NCBI GenBank assembly: GCA_026874595.1 | Contig: CM049313.1 | Coordinates: 27,958,008-28,022,007 of the forward strand | From: Sipunculus nudus | Taxonomy: Eukaryota; Annelida; Sipuncula; Golfingiida; Sipunculidae | DNA length: 64,000 bases | Reading direction: 5' to 3' | Shown here: one piece after another, positions 14,291 through 28,300 of the stretch | Numbering within the stretch: the stretch's first letter is position 1 | How the letters are laid out: the number at the start of each line of letters is the position of its first letter | Notes under the pieces: model-generated | Told to the model about the DNA's origin: nothing | What the model saw: only the letters and a program-made list of their open reading frames with translations | Databases searched by the model: none | Made by a program: the position numbers and the translations under genes

Positions 14291-17200
14291 AAAACTCCAT
14301 GATCAATATGCATGCAAAGAATCAAGGCGACCAAGGCATCAGTTATTCAGATACTGGAGCTTTTGTATCAAATCATCAATTATTCTGAGGGCCTCTAACG
14401 AGCCCTTTAGCTCCGAGGATATAGGTAACACAGACTTTAATTTCAGGTTTCCAAGGTGATTTCCCTAGGACCTACCTGGGGGTACAGTTAAAAGATTCTA
14501 GGTCTAATGGTTACGATTTGTGCCCTGTTAACAGATGAACGCTTCATTTGGTCTCAAAAATAGGAAAAACATGCGCGACCAGTCTGCAGGAACTGATGAA
14601 ACACTCCATGATCAATATGCATGCAAAGAATCAAGGCGACCAAGGCATCAGTTATTCAGATACTGGAGCTTTTGTATCAAATCATCAATTATTCTGAGGG
14701 CGTCTTACGAGCCCTTTAGCTCCGAGGATATAGGTAACACAGACTTTAATTTCAGGTTTCCAAGGTGATTTCCCTAGGAACTCCCTGGGTGTACAGTTAA
14801 AAGATTCTAGGTCTAATGGTTACGATTTGTGCCCTGTTAACAGATGACCGCTTCATTTGGTCTCAAAAATAGGAAAAACATGCGCGACCAGTCTGCAGGA
14901 ACTGATGAAACTCTCCATGATCAATATGCATGCAAAGAATCAAGGTGACCAAGGCATCAGTTATTCAGATACTGGAGCTTTTGTATCAAATCATCAATTA
15001 TTCTGGGGGCTTCTTATGAGCTCCATAGCTCCGAGGTTATAGGTAACACAGACTCGAATTTCAGGTTTCCAAGGTGATTTCCCTAGGACCTCCCTGGGTG
15101 TACAGTTAAAAGATTCTAGGTCTAATGGTTACGATTTGTGCCCTGTTAACAGATGACCGCTTCATTTGGTCTCAAAAATAGGAAACACATGCGCGACCAG
15201 TCTGCAGGAACTGATGAAACACTCCATGATCAATATGCAAGCAAAGAAACAAGGCGACCAAGGCATCAGTTATTCAGATACTGGAGCTTTTGTATCAAAT
15301 CATCAATTATTCTGGGGGCTTCTTATGAGCTCCATAGCTCCGAGGATATAGGTAACACAGACTCTAATTTCAGGTTTCCAAGGTGATTTCCCTAGGACCT
15401 CCCTGGGTGTACAGTTAAGAGGTTCTAGGTCTAATGGTTACGATTTGTGCCCTGTTAACAGATGACCGCTTCATTTGGTCTCAAAAATAGGAAAAACATG
15501 CGCGACCAGTCTGCAGGAACTGATGAAACACTCCATGATCAATATGCATGCAAAGAAACAAGGCGACCAAGGCATCAGTTATTCAGATACTGGAGCTTTT
15601 GTATCAAATCATCAATTATTCTGGGGGCTTCTTATGAGCTCAATAGCTCCGAGGATATAGGTAACACAGACTCTAATTTCAAGTTTCCAAGGTGATTTCC
15701 CTAGGACCTCCCTGGGTGTACAGTTAAGAGGTTCTAGGTCTAATGGTTACGATTTGTGCCCTGTTAACAGATGACCGCTTCATTTGGTCTCAAAAATAGG
15801 AAAAACATGCGCGACCAGTCTGCAGGAACTGATGAAACACTCCATGATCAATATGCATGCAAAGGATCAAGGCGACCAAGGCATCAGTTATTCAGATACT
15901 GGAGCTTTTGTATCAAATCATCAATTATTCTGGGGGCTTCTTATGAGCTCCATAGCTCCGAGGATATAGGTAACACAGACTCTAATTTCAGGTTTCCTAG
16001 GTGATTTCCCTAGGAACTCCCTGGGTGTACAGTTAAAAGATTCTAGGACTAATGGTTACGATTTGTGCCCTGTTAACAGATGACCGCTTTATTTGGTCTC
16101 AAAAATAGGAAAAACATGCGCGACCAGTCGGCAGGAACTGATGAAACACTCCATGATCAATATGCATGCAAAGGATCAAGGCGACCAAGGCATCAGTTAT
16201 TCAGATACTGGAGCTTTTGTATCAAATCATCAATTATTCTGGGGGCTTCTTATGAACTCCATAGCTCCGAGGATATAGGTAACACAGACTCTAATTTCAG
16301 GCTTCCAAAGTGATTTCCCTAGGACCTCCCTGGGTGTACAGTTAAAAGATTCTAGGTCTAATGGTTACGATTTGTGCCCTGTTAACAGAAGACCGCTTCA
16401 TTTGGTCTCAAAAATAGGAAAAACATGCGCGACCAGTCTGCAGGAACTGATGAAACACTCCATGATCAATATGCATGCAAAGAAACAAGGCGACCAAGGC
16501 ATCAGTTATTCAGATACTGGAGCTTTTGTATCAAATCATCAATTATTCTGGGGGCTTCTTATGAGCTCAATAGCTCCGAGGATATAGGTAACACAGACTC
16601 TAATTTCAGGTTTCCATGGTGATTTCCCTAGGACCTCCCTGGGTGTACAGTTAAAAGATTCTAGGACTAATGGTTACGATTTGTGCCCTGTTAACAGATG
16701 ACCGCTTCATTTGGTCTCAAAAATAGGAAAAACATGCGGGACCAGTCTGCAGGAACTGATGAAAAACTCCATGATCAATATGCATGCAAAGAATCAAGGC
16801 GACCAAGGCATCAGTTATTCAGATACTGGAGCTTTTGTATCAAATCATCAATTATTCTGAGGGCGCCTTACGAGCCCTTTATCTCCGAGGATATAGGTAA
16901 CACAGACTTTAATTTCAGGTTTCCAAGGTGATTTCCCTAGGACCTACCTGGGGGTACAGTTAAAAGATTCTAGGTCTAATGGTTACGATTTGTGCCCTGT
17001 TAACAGATGAACGCTTCATTTGGTCTCAAAAATAGGAAAAACATGCGCGACCAGTCTGCAGGAACTGATGAAACACTCCATGATCAATATGCATGCAAAG
17101 AATCAAGGCGACCAAGGCATCAGTTATTCAGATACTGGAGCTTTTGTATCAAATCATCAATTATTCTGGGGGCTTCTTATGAGCTCCATAGCTCCGAGGA

Positions 17201-19787
17201 TATAGGTAACACAGACTTTAATTTAAGGTTTCCAAGGTGATTTCCCTAGGACCTCCCTGGGTGTACAGTTAAAAGATTCTTGGTCTAATGGTTACGATTT
17301 GTGCCCTGTTAACAGATGACCGCTTCATTTGGTCTCAAAAATAGGAAAAACATGCGCGACCAGTCTGCAGGAACTGATGAAACACTCCATGATCAATATG
17401 CATGCAAAGAATCAAGGTGACCAAGGCATCAGTTATTCAGATACTGGAGCTTTTGTATCAAATCATCAATTATTCTGGGGGCTTCTTATGAGCTCCATAG
17501 CTCCGAGGTTATAGGTAACACAGACTCGAATTTCAGGTTTCCAAGGTGATTTCCCTAGGACCTCCCTGGGTGTACAGTTAAAAGATTCTAGGTCTAATGG
17601 TTACGATTTGTGCCCTGTTAACAGATGACCGCTTCATTTGGTCTCAAAAATAGGAAAAACATGCGCGACCAGTCTGCAGGAACTGATGAAACACTCCATG
17701 ATCAATATGCAAGCAAAGAAACAAGGCGACCAAGGCATCAGTTATTCAGATACTGGAGCTTTTGTATCAAATCATCAATTATTCTGGGGGCTTCTTATGA
17801 GCTCCATAGCTCCGAGGATATAGGTAACACAGACTCTAATTTCAGGTTTCCAAGGTGATTTACCTAGGACCTCCCCGGGTGTACAGTTAAGAGGTTCTAG
17901 GTCTAATGGTTACGATTTGTGCCCTGTTAACAGATGACCGCTTCATTTGGTCTCAAAAATAGGAAAAACATGCGCGACCAGTCTGCAGGAACTGATGAAA
18001 CACTCCATGATCAATATGCATGCAAAGAAACAAGGCGACCAAGGCATCAGTTATTCAGATACTGGAGCTTTTGTATCAAATTATCAATTATTCTGGGGGC
18101 TTCTTATGAGCTCAATAGCTCCGAGGATATAGGTAACACAGACTTTAATTTCAGGTTTCCAAGGTGATTTCCCTAGGACCTCCCTGGGTGTACAGTTAAA
18201 AGATTCTAGGGATAATGGTTACGATTTGTGCCCTGTTAACAGATGACCGCTTCATTTGGTCTCAAAAATAGGAAAAACATGCGCGACCAGTCTGCAGGAA
18301 CTGATGAAACACTCCATGATCAATATGCAAGCAAAGAAACAAGGCGACCAAGGCATCAGTTATTCAGATACTGGAGCTTTTGTATCAAATCATCAATTAT
18401 TCTGGGGGCTTCTTATGAGCTCCATAGCTCCGAGGATATAGGTAACACAGACTTTAATTTCAGGTATCCAAGGTGATTTCCCTAGGACCTCCCTGGGTGT
18501 ACAGTTAAAAGATTCTAGGTCTAATGGTTACGATTTGTGCCCTGTTAACAGATGACCGCTTCATTTGGTCTCAAAAATAGGAAAAACATGCGCGACCAGT
18601 CTGCAGGAACTGATGAAACACTCCATGATCAATATGCATGCAAAGAATCAAGGTGACCAAGGCATCAGTTATTCAGATACTGGAGCTTTTGTATCAAATC
18701 ATAAATTATTCTGGGGGCTTCTTATGAGCTCCATAGCTCCGAGGTTATAGGTAACACAGACTCGAATTTCAGGTTTCCAAGGTGATTTCCCTAGGACCTC
18801 CCTGGGTGTACAGTTAAAAGATTCTAGGTCTAATGGTTACGATTTGTGCCCTGTTAACAGATGACCGCTTCATTTGGTCTCAAAAATAGGAAAAACATGC
18901 GCGACCAGTCTGCAGGAACTGATGAAACACTCCATGATCAATATGCATGCAAAGAATCAAGGCGACCAAGGCATCAGTTATTCAGATACTGGAGCTTTTG
19001 TATCAAATCATCAATTATTCTGGGGGCTTCTTATGAGCTCCATAGCTCCGAGGATATAGGTAACACAGACTCTAATTTCAGGTTTCCAAGGTGATTTCCC
19101 TAGGACCTCCCTGGGTGTACAGTTAAGAGGTTCTAGGTCTAATGGTTACGATTTGTGCCCTGTTAACAGATGAACGCTTCATTTGGTCTCAAAAATAGGA
19201 AAAACATGCGCGACCAGTCTGCAGGAACTGATGAAACACTCCATGATCAATATGCATGCAAAGAAACAAGGCGATCAAGGCATCAGTTATTCAGATACTG
19301 GAGCTTTTGTATCAAATCATCAATTATTCTGGGGGCTTCTTATGAGCTCAATAGCTCCGAGGATATAGGTAACACAGACTTTAATTTCAGGTTTCCAAGG
19401 TGATTTCCCTAGGACCTCCCTGGGTGTACAGTTAAAAGATTCTAGGTCTAATGGTTACGATTTGTGCCCTGTTAACAGATGACCGCTTCATTTGGTCTCA
19501 AAAATAGGAAAAACATGCGCGACCAGTCTGCAGGAACTGATGAAACACTCCATGATCAATATGCAAGCAAAGAAACAAGGCGACCAAGGCATCAGTTATT
19601 CAGATACTGGAGCTTTTGTATCAAATCATCAATTATTCTGGGGGCTTCTTATGAGCTCCATAGCTCCGAGGATATAGGTAACACAGACTCTAATTTCAGG
19701 TTTCCAAGGTGATTTCCCTAGGACCTCCCTGGGTGTACAGTTAAGAGGTTCTAGGTCTAATGGTTACGATTTGTGCCCTGTTAACAG

Positions 19788-22700
19788 ATGACCGCTTCAT
19801 TTGGTCTCAAAAATAGGAAAAACATGCGCGACCAGTCTGCAGGAACTGATGAAACACTCCATGATCAATATGCATGCAAAGAATCAAGGTGACCAAGGCA
19901 TCAGTTATTCAGATACTGGAGCTTTTGTATCAAATCATAAATTATTCTGGGGGCTTCTTATGAGGTCCATAGCTCCAAGGTTATAGGTAACACAGACTCG
20001 AATTTCAGGTTTCCAAGGTGATTTCCCTAGGACCTCCCTGGGTGTACAGTTAAGAGGTTCTAGGTCTAATGGTTACGATTTGTGCCCTGTTAACAGATGA
20101 CCGCTTCATTTGGTCTCAAAAATAGGAAAAACATGCGCGACCAGTCTGCAGGAACTGATGAAACACTCCATGATCAATATGCATGCAAAGGATCAAGGCG
20201 ACCAAGGCATCAGTTATTCAGATACTGGAGCTTTTGTATCAAATCATCAATTATTCTGGGGGCTTCTTATGAGCTCCATAGCTCCGAGGATATAGGTAAC
20301 ACAGACTCTAATTTCAGGTCTCCAAGGTGATTTCTCTAGGAACTCCCTGGGTGTACAGTTAAAAGATTCTAGGACTAATGGTTACGATTTGTGCCCTGTT
20401 AACAGATGACCGCTTTATTTGGTCTCAAAAATAGGAAAAACATGCGCGACCAGTCGGCAGGAACTGATGAAACACTCCATGATCAATATGCATGCAAAGG
20501 ATCAAGGCGACCAAGGCATCAGTTATTCAGATACTGGAGCTTTTGTATCAAATCATCAATTATTCTGGGGGCTTCTTATGAACTCCATAGCTCCGAGGAT
20601 ATAGGTAACACAGACTCTAATTTCAGGGTTCCAAGGTGATTTCCCTAGGACCTCCCTGGGTGTACAGTTAAAAGATTCTAGGTCTAATGGTTACGATTTG
20701 TGCCCTGTTAACAGAAGACCGCTTCATTTGGTCTCAAAAATAGGAAAAACATGCGCGACCAGTCTGCAGGAACTGATGAAACACTCCATGATCAATATGC
20801 ATGCAAAGAAACAAGGCGACCAAGGCATCAGTTATTCAGATACTGGAGCTTTTGTATCAAATCATCAATTATTCTGGGGGCTTCTTATGAGCTCAATAGC
20901 TCCGAGGATATAGGTAACACAGACTCTAATTTCAGGTTTCCAAGGTGATTTCCCTAGGACCTCCCTGGGTGTACAGTTAAAAGATTCTAGGACTAATGGT
21001 TACGATTTGTGCCCTGTTAACAGATGACCGCTTCATTTGGTCTCAAAAATAGGAAAAACATGCGCGACCAGTCTGCAGGAACTGATGAAACACTCCATGA
21101 TCAATATGCATGCAAAGAAACAAGGCGACCAAGGCATCAGTTATTCAGATACTGGAGCTTTTGTATCAAATCATCAATTATTCTGGGGGCTTCTTATGAG
21201 CTCCATAGCTCCGAGGATATAGGTAACACAGACTCTAATTTCAGGGTTCCAAGGTGATTTCCCTAGGACCTCCCTGGGTGTACAGTTAAAAGATTCTAGG
21301 TCTAATGGTTACGATTTGTGCCCTGTTAACAGAAGACCGCTTCATTTGGTCTCAAAAATAGGAAAAACATGCGCGACCAGTCTGCAGGAACTGATGAAAC
21401 ACTCCATGATCAATATGCATGCAAAGAAACAAGGCGACCAAGGCATCAGTTATTCAGATACTGGAGCTTTTGTATCAAATCATCAATTATTCTGGGGGCT
21501 TCTTATGAGCTCCATAGGTCCGAGGATATAGGTAACACAGACTTTAATTTCAGGTTTCCAAGGTGATTTCCCTAGGACCTCCCCGGGGTGTACAGTTAAA
21601 AGATTCTAGGTCTAATGGTTACGATTTGTGCCCTGTTAACAGATGACCGCTTCATTTGGTCTCAAAAATAGGAAAAACATGCGCGACCAGTCTGCAGGAA
21701 CTGATGAAACACTCCATGATCAATATGCATGCAAAGAATCAAGGTGACCAAGGCATCAGTTATTCAGATACTGGAGCTTTTGTATCAAATCATAAATTAT
21801 TCTGGGGGCTTCTTATGAGGTCCATAGCTCCAAGGTTATAGGTAACACAGACTCGAATTTCAGGTTTCCAAGGTGATTTCCCTAGGACCTCCCTGGGTGT
21901 ACAGTTAAGAGGTTCTAGGTCTAATGGTTACGATTTGTGCCCTGTTAACAGATGACCGCTTCATTTGGTCTCAAAAATAGGAAAAACATGCGCGACCAGC
22001 CTGCAGGAACTGATGAAACACTCCATGATCAATATGCATGCAAAGGATCAAGGCGACCAAGGCATCAGTTATTCAGATACTGGAGCTTTTGTATCAAATC
22101 ATCAATTATTCTGGGGGCTTCTTATGAGCTCCATAGCTCCGAGGATATAGGTAACACAGACTCTAATTTCAGGTTTCCAAGGTGATTTCTCTAGGAACTC
22201 CCTGGGTGTACAGTTAAAAGATTCTAGGACTAATGGTTACGATTTGTGCCCTGTTAACAGATGACCGCTTTATTTGGTCTCAAAAATAGGAAAAACATGC
22301 GCGACCAGTCGGCAGGAACTGATGAAACACTCCATGATCAATATGCATGCAAAGGATCAAGGCGACCAAGGCATCAGTTATTCAGATACTGGAGCTTTTG
22401 TATCAAATCATCAATTATTCTGGGGGCTTCTTATGAACTCCATAGCTCCGAGGATATAGGTAACACAGACTCTAATTTCAGGGTTCCAAGGTGATTTCCC
22501 TAGGACCTCCCTGGGTGTACAGTTAAAAGATTCTAGGTCTAATGGTTACGATTTGTGCCCTGTTAACAGAAGACCGCTTCATTTGGTCTCAAAAATAGGA
22601 AAAACATGCGCGACCAGTCTGCAGGAACTGATGAAACACTCCATGATCAATATGCATGCAAAGAAACAAGGCGACCAAGGCATCAGTTATTCAGATACTG

Positions 22701-22870
22701 GAGCTTTTGTATCAAATCATCAATTATTCTGGGGGCTTCTTATGAGCTCAATAGCTCCGAGGATATAGGTAACACAGACTCTAATTTCAGGTTTCCAAGG
22801 TGATTTCCCTAGGACCTCCCTGGGTGTACAGTTAAAAGATTCTAGGACTAATGGTTACGATTTGTGCCCT
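19788..22870. repeat. Six-unit (1,855 bp) tandem duplication
   Basis: Units from about 19,788 recur from about 21,643 with offset 1,855 (6 x 309 plus 1). The extra base is CTCCCCGGGGTG near 21,582. Shared markers include TTATGAGGTCCATAGCTCCAAGG, GATTTCTCTAGGAACTCC and the GCTTTATTTGG unit with CAGTCGGCAGG. The correspondence holds for four to five units and fails near 22,870, where the right copy carries a TTCTGAGGGCGTC unit. Confidence 0.85.
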
Positions 22871-25026
22871 GTTAACAGATGACCGCTTCATTTGGTCTCA
22901 AAAATAGGAAAAACATGCGCGACCAGTCTGCAGGAACTGATGAAAAACTCCATGATCAATATGCATGCAAAGAATCAAGGCGACCAAGGGATCAGTTATT
23001 CAGATATTGGAGCTTTTGTATCAAATCATCAATTATTCTGAGGGCGTCTTACGAGCCCTTTAGCTCCGAGGATATAGGTAACACAGACTTTAATTTCAGG
23101 TTTCCAAGGTGATTTCCCCAGGACCTACCTGGGGGTACAGTTAAAAGATTCTAGTTCTAATGGTTACGATTTGTGCCCTGTTAACAGATGAACGCTTCAT
23201 TTGGTCTCAAAAATAGGAAAAACATGCGCGACCAGTCTGCAGGAACTGATGAAACACTCCATGATCAATATGCATGCAAAGAATCAAGGCGACCAAGGCA
23301 TCAGTTATTCAGATACTGGAGCTTTTGTATCAAATCATCAATTATTCTGGGGGCTTCTTATGAGCTCCATAGCTCCGAGGATATAGGTAACACAGACTTT
23401 AGTTTCAGGTTTCCAAGGTGATTTCCCTAGGACCTCCCTGGGTGTACAGTTAAAAGATTCTAGGTCTAATGGTTACGATTTGTGCCCTGTTAACAGATGA
23501 CCGCTTCATTTGGTCTCAAAAATAGGAAAAACATGCGCGACCAGTCTGCAGGAACTGATGAAACACTCCATGATCAATATGCATGCAAAGAATCAAGGTG
23601 ACCAAGGCATCAGTTATTCAGATACTGGAGCTTTTGTATCAAATCATCAATTATTCTGGGGGCTTCTTATGAACTCCATAGCTCCGAGGATATAGGTAAC
23701 ACAGACTCTAATTTCAGGGTTCCAAGGTGATTTCCCTAGGACCTCCCTGGGTGTACAGTTAAAAGATTCTAGGTCTAATGGTTACGATTTGTGCCCTGTT
23801 AACAGAAGACCGCTTCATTTGGTCTCAAAAATAGGAAAAACATGCGCGACCAGTCTGCAGGAACTGATGAAACACTCCATGATCAATATGCATGCAAAGA
23901 AACAAGGCGACCAAGGCATCAGTTATTCAGATACTGGAGCTTTTGTATCAAATCATCAATTATTCTGGGGGCTTCTTATGAGCTCAACAGCTCCGAGGAT
24001 ATAGGTAACACAGACTCTAATTTCAGGTTTCCAAGGTGATTTCCATAGGACCTCCCTGGGTGTACAGTTAAAAGATTCTAGGACTAATGGTTACGATTTG
24101 TGCCCTGTTAACAGATGACCGCTTCATTTGGTCTCAAAAATAGGAAAAACATGCGCGACCAGTCTGCAGGAACTGATGAAAAACTCCATGATCAATATGC
24201 ATGCAAAGAATCAAGGCGACCAAGGCATCAGTTATTCAGATACTGGAGCTTTTGTATCAAATCATCAATTATTCTGAGGGCTTCTTATGAACTCCATAGC
24301 TCCGAGGATATAGGTAACACAGACTCTAATTTCAGGGTTCCAAGGTGATTTCCCTAGGACCTCCCTGGGTGTACAGTTAAAAGATTCTAGGTCTAATGGT
24401 TACGATTTGTGCCCTGTTAACAGAAGACCGCTTCATTTGGTCTCAAAAATAGGAAAAACATGCGCGACCAGTCTGCAGGAACTGATGAAACACTCCATGA
24501 TCAATATGCAAGCAAAGAAACAAGGCGACCAAGGGATCAGTTATTCAGATACTGGAGCTTTTGTATCAAATCATCAATTATTCTGGGGGCTTCTTATGAG
24601 CTCCATAGCTCCGAGGATATAGGTAACACAGACTCTAATTTCAGGTTTCCAAGGTGATTTCTCTAGGAACTCCCTGGGTGTACAGTTAAAAGATTCTAGG
24701 ACTAATGGTTACGATTTGTGCCCTGTTAACAGATGACCGCTTTATTTGGTCTCAAAAATAGGAAAAACATGCGCGACCAGTCGGCAGGAACTGATGAAAC
24801 ACTCCATGATCAATATGCATGCAAAGGATCAAGGCGACCAAGGCATCAGTTATTCAGATACTGGAGCTTTTGTATCAAATCATCAATTATTCTGGGGGCT
24901 TCTTATGAACTCCATAGCTCCGAGGATATAGGTAACACAGACTCTAATTTCAGGGTTCCAAGGTGATTTCCCTAGGACCTCCCTGGGTGTACAGTTAAAA
25001 GATTCTAGGTCTAATGGTTACGATTT

Positions 25027-25335
25027 GTGCCCTGTTAACAGAAGACCGCTTCATTTGGTCTCAAAAATAGGAAAAACATGCGCGACCAGTCTGCAGGAAC
25101 TGATGAAACACTCCATGATCAATATGCATGCAAAGAAACAAGGCGACCAAGGCATCAGTTATTCAGATACTGGAGCTTTTGTATCAAATCATCAATTATT
25201 CTGAGGGCGTCTTACGAGCCCTTTAGCTCCGAGGATATAGGTAACACAGACTTTAATTTCAGGTTTCCAAGGTGATTTCCCTAGGACCTACCTGGGGGTA
25301 CAGTTAAAAGATTCTAGTTCTAATGGTTACGATTT
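25027..25335. repeat. Chimeric 309 bp unit at a deletion crossover
   Basis: The left half of this unit (AACAGAAGACCGC, AAGAAACAAGG) matches the unit at about 22,555. Its right half (TTCTGAGGGCGTC, CGAGCCCTTTAGC, CCTACCTGGGGG, TCTAGTTCTAATGG) matches the next unit at about 22,864. Flanking units match the earlier block at an offset of 8 units on the left and 7 units on the right. One unit was therefore lost by recombination within this unit. Confidence 0.8.
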
Positions 25336-28300
25336 GTGCCCTGTTAACAGATGAACGCTTCATTTGGTCTCAAAAATAGGAAAAACATGCGCGACCAGTC
25401 TGCAGGAACTGATGAAACACTCCATGATCAATATGCATGCAAAGAATCAAGGCGACCAAGGCATCAGTTATTCAGATACTGGAGCTTTTGTATCAAATCA
25501 TCAATTATTCTGGGGGCTTCTTATGAGCTCCATAGCTCCGAGGATATAGGTAACACAGACTTTAGTTTCAGGTTTCCAAGGTGATTTCCCTAGGACCTCC
25601 CTGGGTGTACAGTTAAAAGATTCTAGGTCTAATGGTTACGATTTATGCCCTGTTAACAGATGACCGCTTCATTTGGTCTCAAAAATAGGAAAAACATGCG
25701 CGACCAGTCTGCAGGAACTGATGAAACACTCCATGATCAATATGCATGCAAAGAATCAAGGTGACCAAGGCATCAGTTATTCAGATACTGGAGCTTTTGT
25801 ATCAAATCATCAATTATTCTGGGGGCTTCTTATGAGCTCCATAGCTCCGAGGTTATAGGTAACACAGACTCGAATTTCAGGTTTCCAAGGTGATTTCCCT
25901 AGGACCTCCCTGGGTGTACAGTTAAAAGATTCTAGGTCTAATGGTTGCGATTTGTGCCCTGTTAACAGATGACCGCTTCATTTGGTCTCAAAAATAGGAA
26001 AAACATGCGCGACCAGTCTGCAGGAACTGATGAAACACTCCATGATCAATATGCAAGCAAAGAAACAAGGCGACCAAGGCATCAGTTATTCAGATACTGG
26101 AGCTTTTGTATCAAATCATCAATTATTCTGGGGGCTTCTTATGAGCTCCATAGCTCCGAGGATATAGGTAACACAGACTCTAATTTCAGGTTTCCAAGGT
26201 GATTTCCCTAGGACCTCCCTGGGTGTACAGTTAAGAGGTTCTAGGTCTAATGGTTACGATTTGTGCCCTGTTAACAGATGACCGCTTCATTTGGTCTCAA
26301 AAATAGGAAAAACATGCGCGACCAGTCTGCAGGAACTGATGAAACACTCCATGATCAATATGCATGCAAAGAAACAAGGCGACCAAGGCATCAGTTATTC
26401 AGATACTGGAGCTTTTGTATCAAATCATCAATTATTCTGGGGGCTTCTTATGAGCTCAATAGCTCCGAGGATATAGGTAACACAGACTTTAATTTCAGGT
26501 TTCCAAGGTGATTTCCCTAGGACCTCCCTGGGTGTACAGTTAAAAGATTCTAGGTCTAATGGTTACGATTTGTGCCCTGTTAACAGATGACCGCTTCATT
26601 TGGTCTCAAAAATAGGAAAAACATGCGCGACCAGTCTGCAGGAACTGATGAAACACTCCATGATCAATATGCATGCAAAGAATCAAGGCGACCAAGGCAT
26701 CAGTTATTCAGATACTGGAGCTTTTGTATCAAATCATCAATTATTCTGGGGGCTTCTTATGAGCTCCATAGCTCCGAGGATATAGGTAACACAGACTTTA
26801 ATTTCAGGTTTCCAAGGTGATTTCCCTAGGACCTCCCTGGGTGTACAGTTAAAAGATTCTAGGTCTAATGGTTACGATTTGTGCCCTGTTAACAGATGAC
26901 CGCCTCATTTGGTCTCAAAAATAGGAAAAACATGCGCGACCAGTCTGCAGGAACTGATGAAACACTCCATGATCAATATGCATGCAAAGAATCAAGGTGA
27001 CCAAGGCATCAGTTATTCAGATACTGGAGCTTTTGTATCAAATCATCAATTATTCTGAGGGCTTCTTATGAGCTCCATAGCTCCGAGGTTATAGGTAACA
27101 CAGACTCGAATTTCAGGTTTCCAAGGTGATTTCCCTAGGACCTCCCTGGGTGTACAGTTAAAAGATTCTAGGTCTAATGGTTACGATTTGTGCCCTGTTA
27201 ACAGATGACCGCTTCATTTGGTCTCAAAAATAGGAAAAACATGCGCGACCAGTCTGCAGGAACTGATGAAACACTCCATGATCAATATGCAAGCAAAGAA
27301 ACAAGGCGACCAAGGCATCTGTTATTCAGATACTGGAGCTTTTGTATCAAATCATCAATTATTCTGGGGGCTTCTTATGAGCTCCATAGCTCCGAGGATA
27401 TAGGTAACACAGACTCTAATTTCAGGTTTCCAAGGTGATTTCCCTAGGACCTCCCTGGGTGTACAGTTAAGAGGTTCTAGGTCTAATGGTTATGATTTGT
27501 GCCCTGTTAACAGATGACCGCTTCATTTGGTCTCAAAAATAGGAAAAACATGCGCGACCAGTCTGCAGGAACTGATGAAACACTCCATGATCAATATGCA
27601 TGTAAAGAAACAAGGCGACCAAGGCATCAGTTATTCAGATACTGGAGCTTTTGTATCAAATCATCAATTATTCTGGGGGCTTCTTATGAGCTCAATAGCT
27701 CCGAGGATATAGGTAACACAGACTCTAATTTCAGGTTTCCAAGGTGATTTCCCTAGGACCTCCCTGGGTGTACAGTTAAGAGGTTTTAGGTCTTATGGTT
27801 ACGATTTGTGCCCTGTTAACAGATGACCGCTTCATTTGGTCTCAAAAATAGGAAAAACATGCGCGACCAGTCTGCAGGAACTGATGAAACACTCCATGAT
27901 CAATATGCATGCAAAGGATCAAGGCGACCAAGGCATCAGTTATTCAGATACTGGAGCTTTTGTATCAAATCATCAATTATTCTGGGGGCTTCTTATGAGC
28001 TCCATAGCTCCGAGGATATAGGTAACACAGACTCTAATTTCAGGTTTCCAAGGTGATTTCCCTAGGAACTCCCTGGGTGTACAGTTAAAAGATTCTAGGA
28101 CTAATGGTTACGATTTGTGCCCTGTTAACAGATGACCGCTTTATTTGGTCTCAAAAATAGGAAAAACATGCGCGGCCAGTCGGCAGGAACTGATGAAAAA
28201 CTCCATGATCAATATGCATGCAAAGAATCAAGGCGACCAAGGCATCAGTTATTCAGATACTGGAGCTTTTGTATCAAATCATCAATTATTCTGGGGGCTT

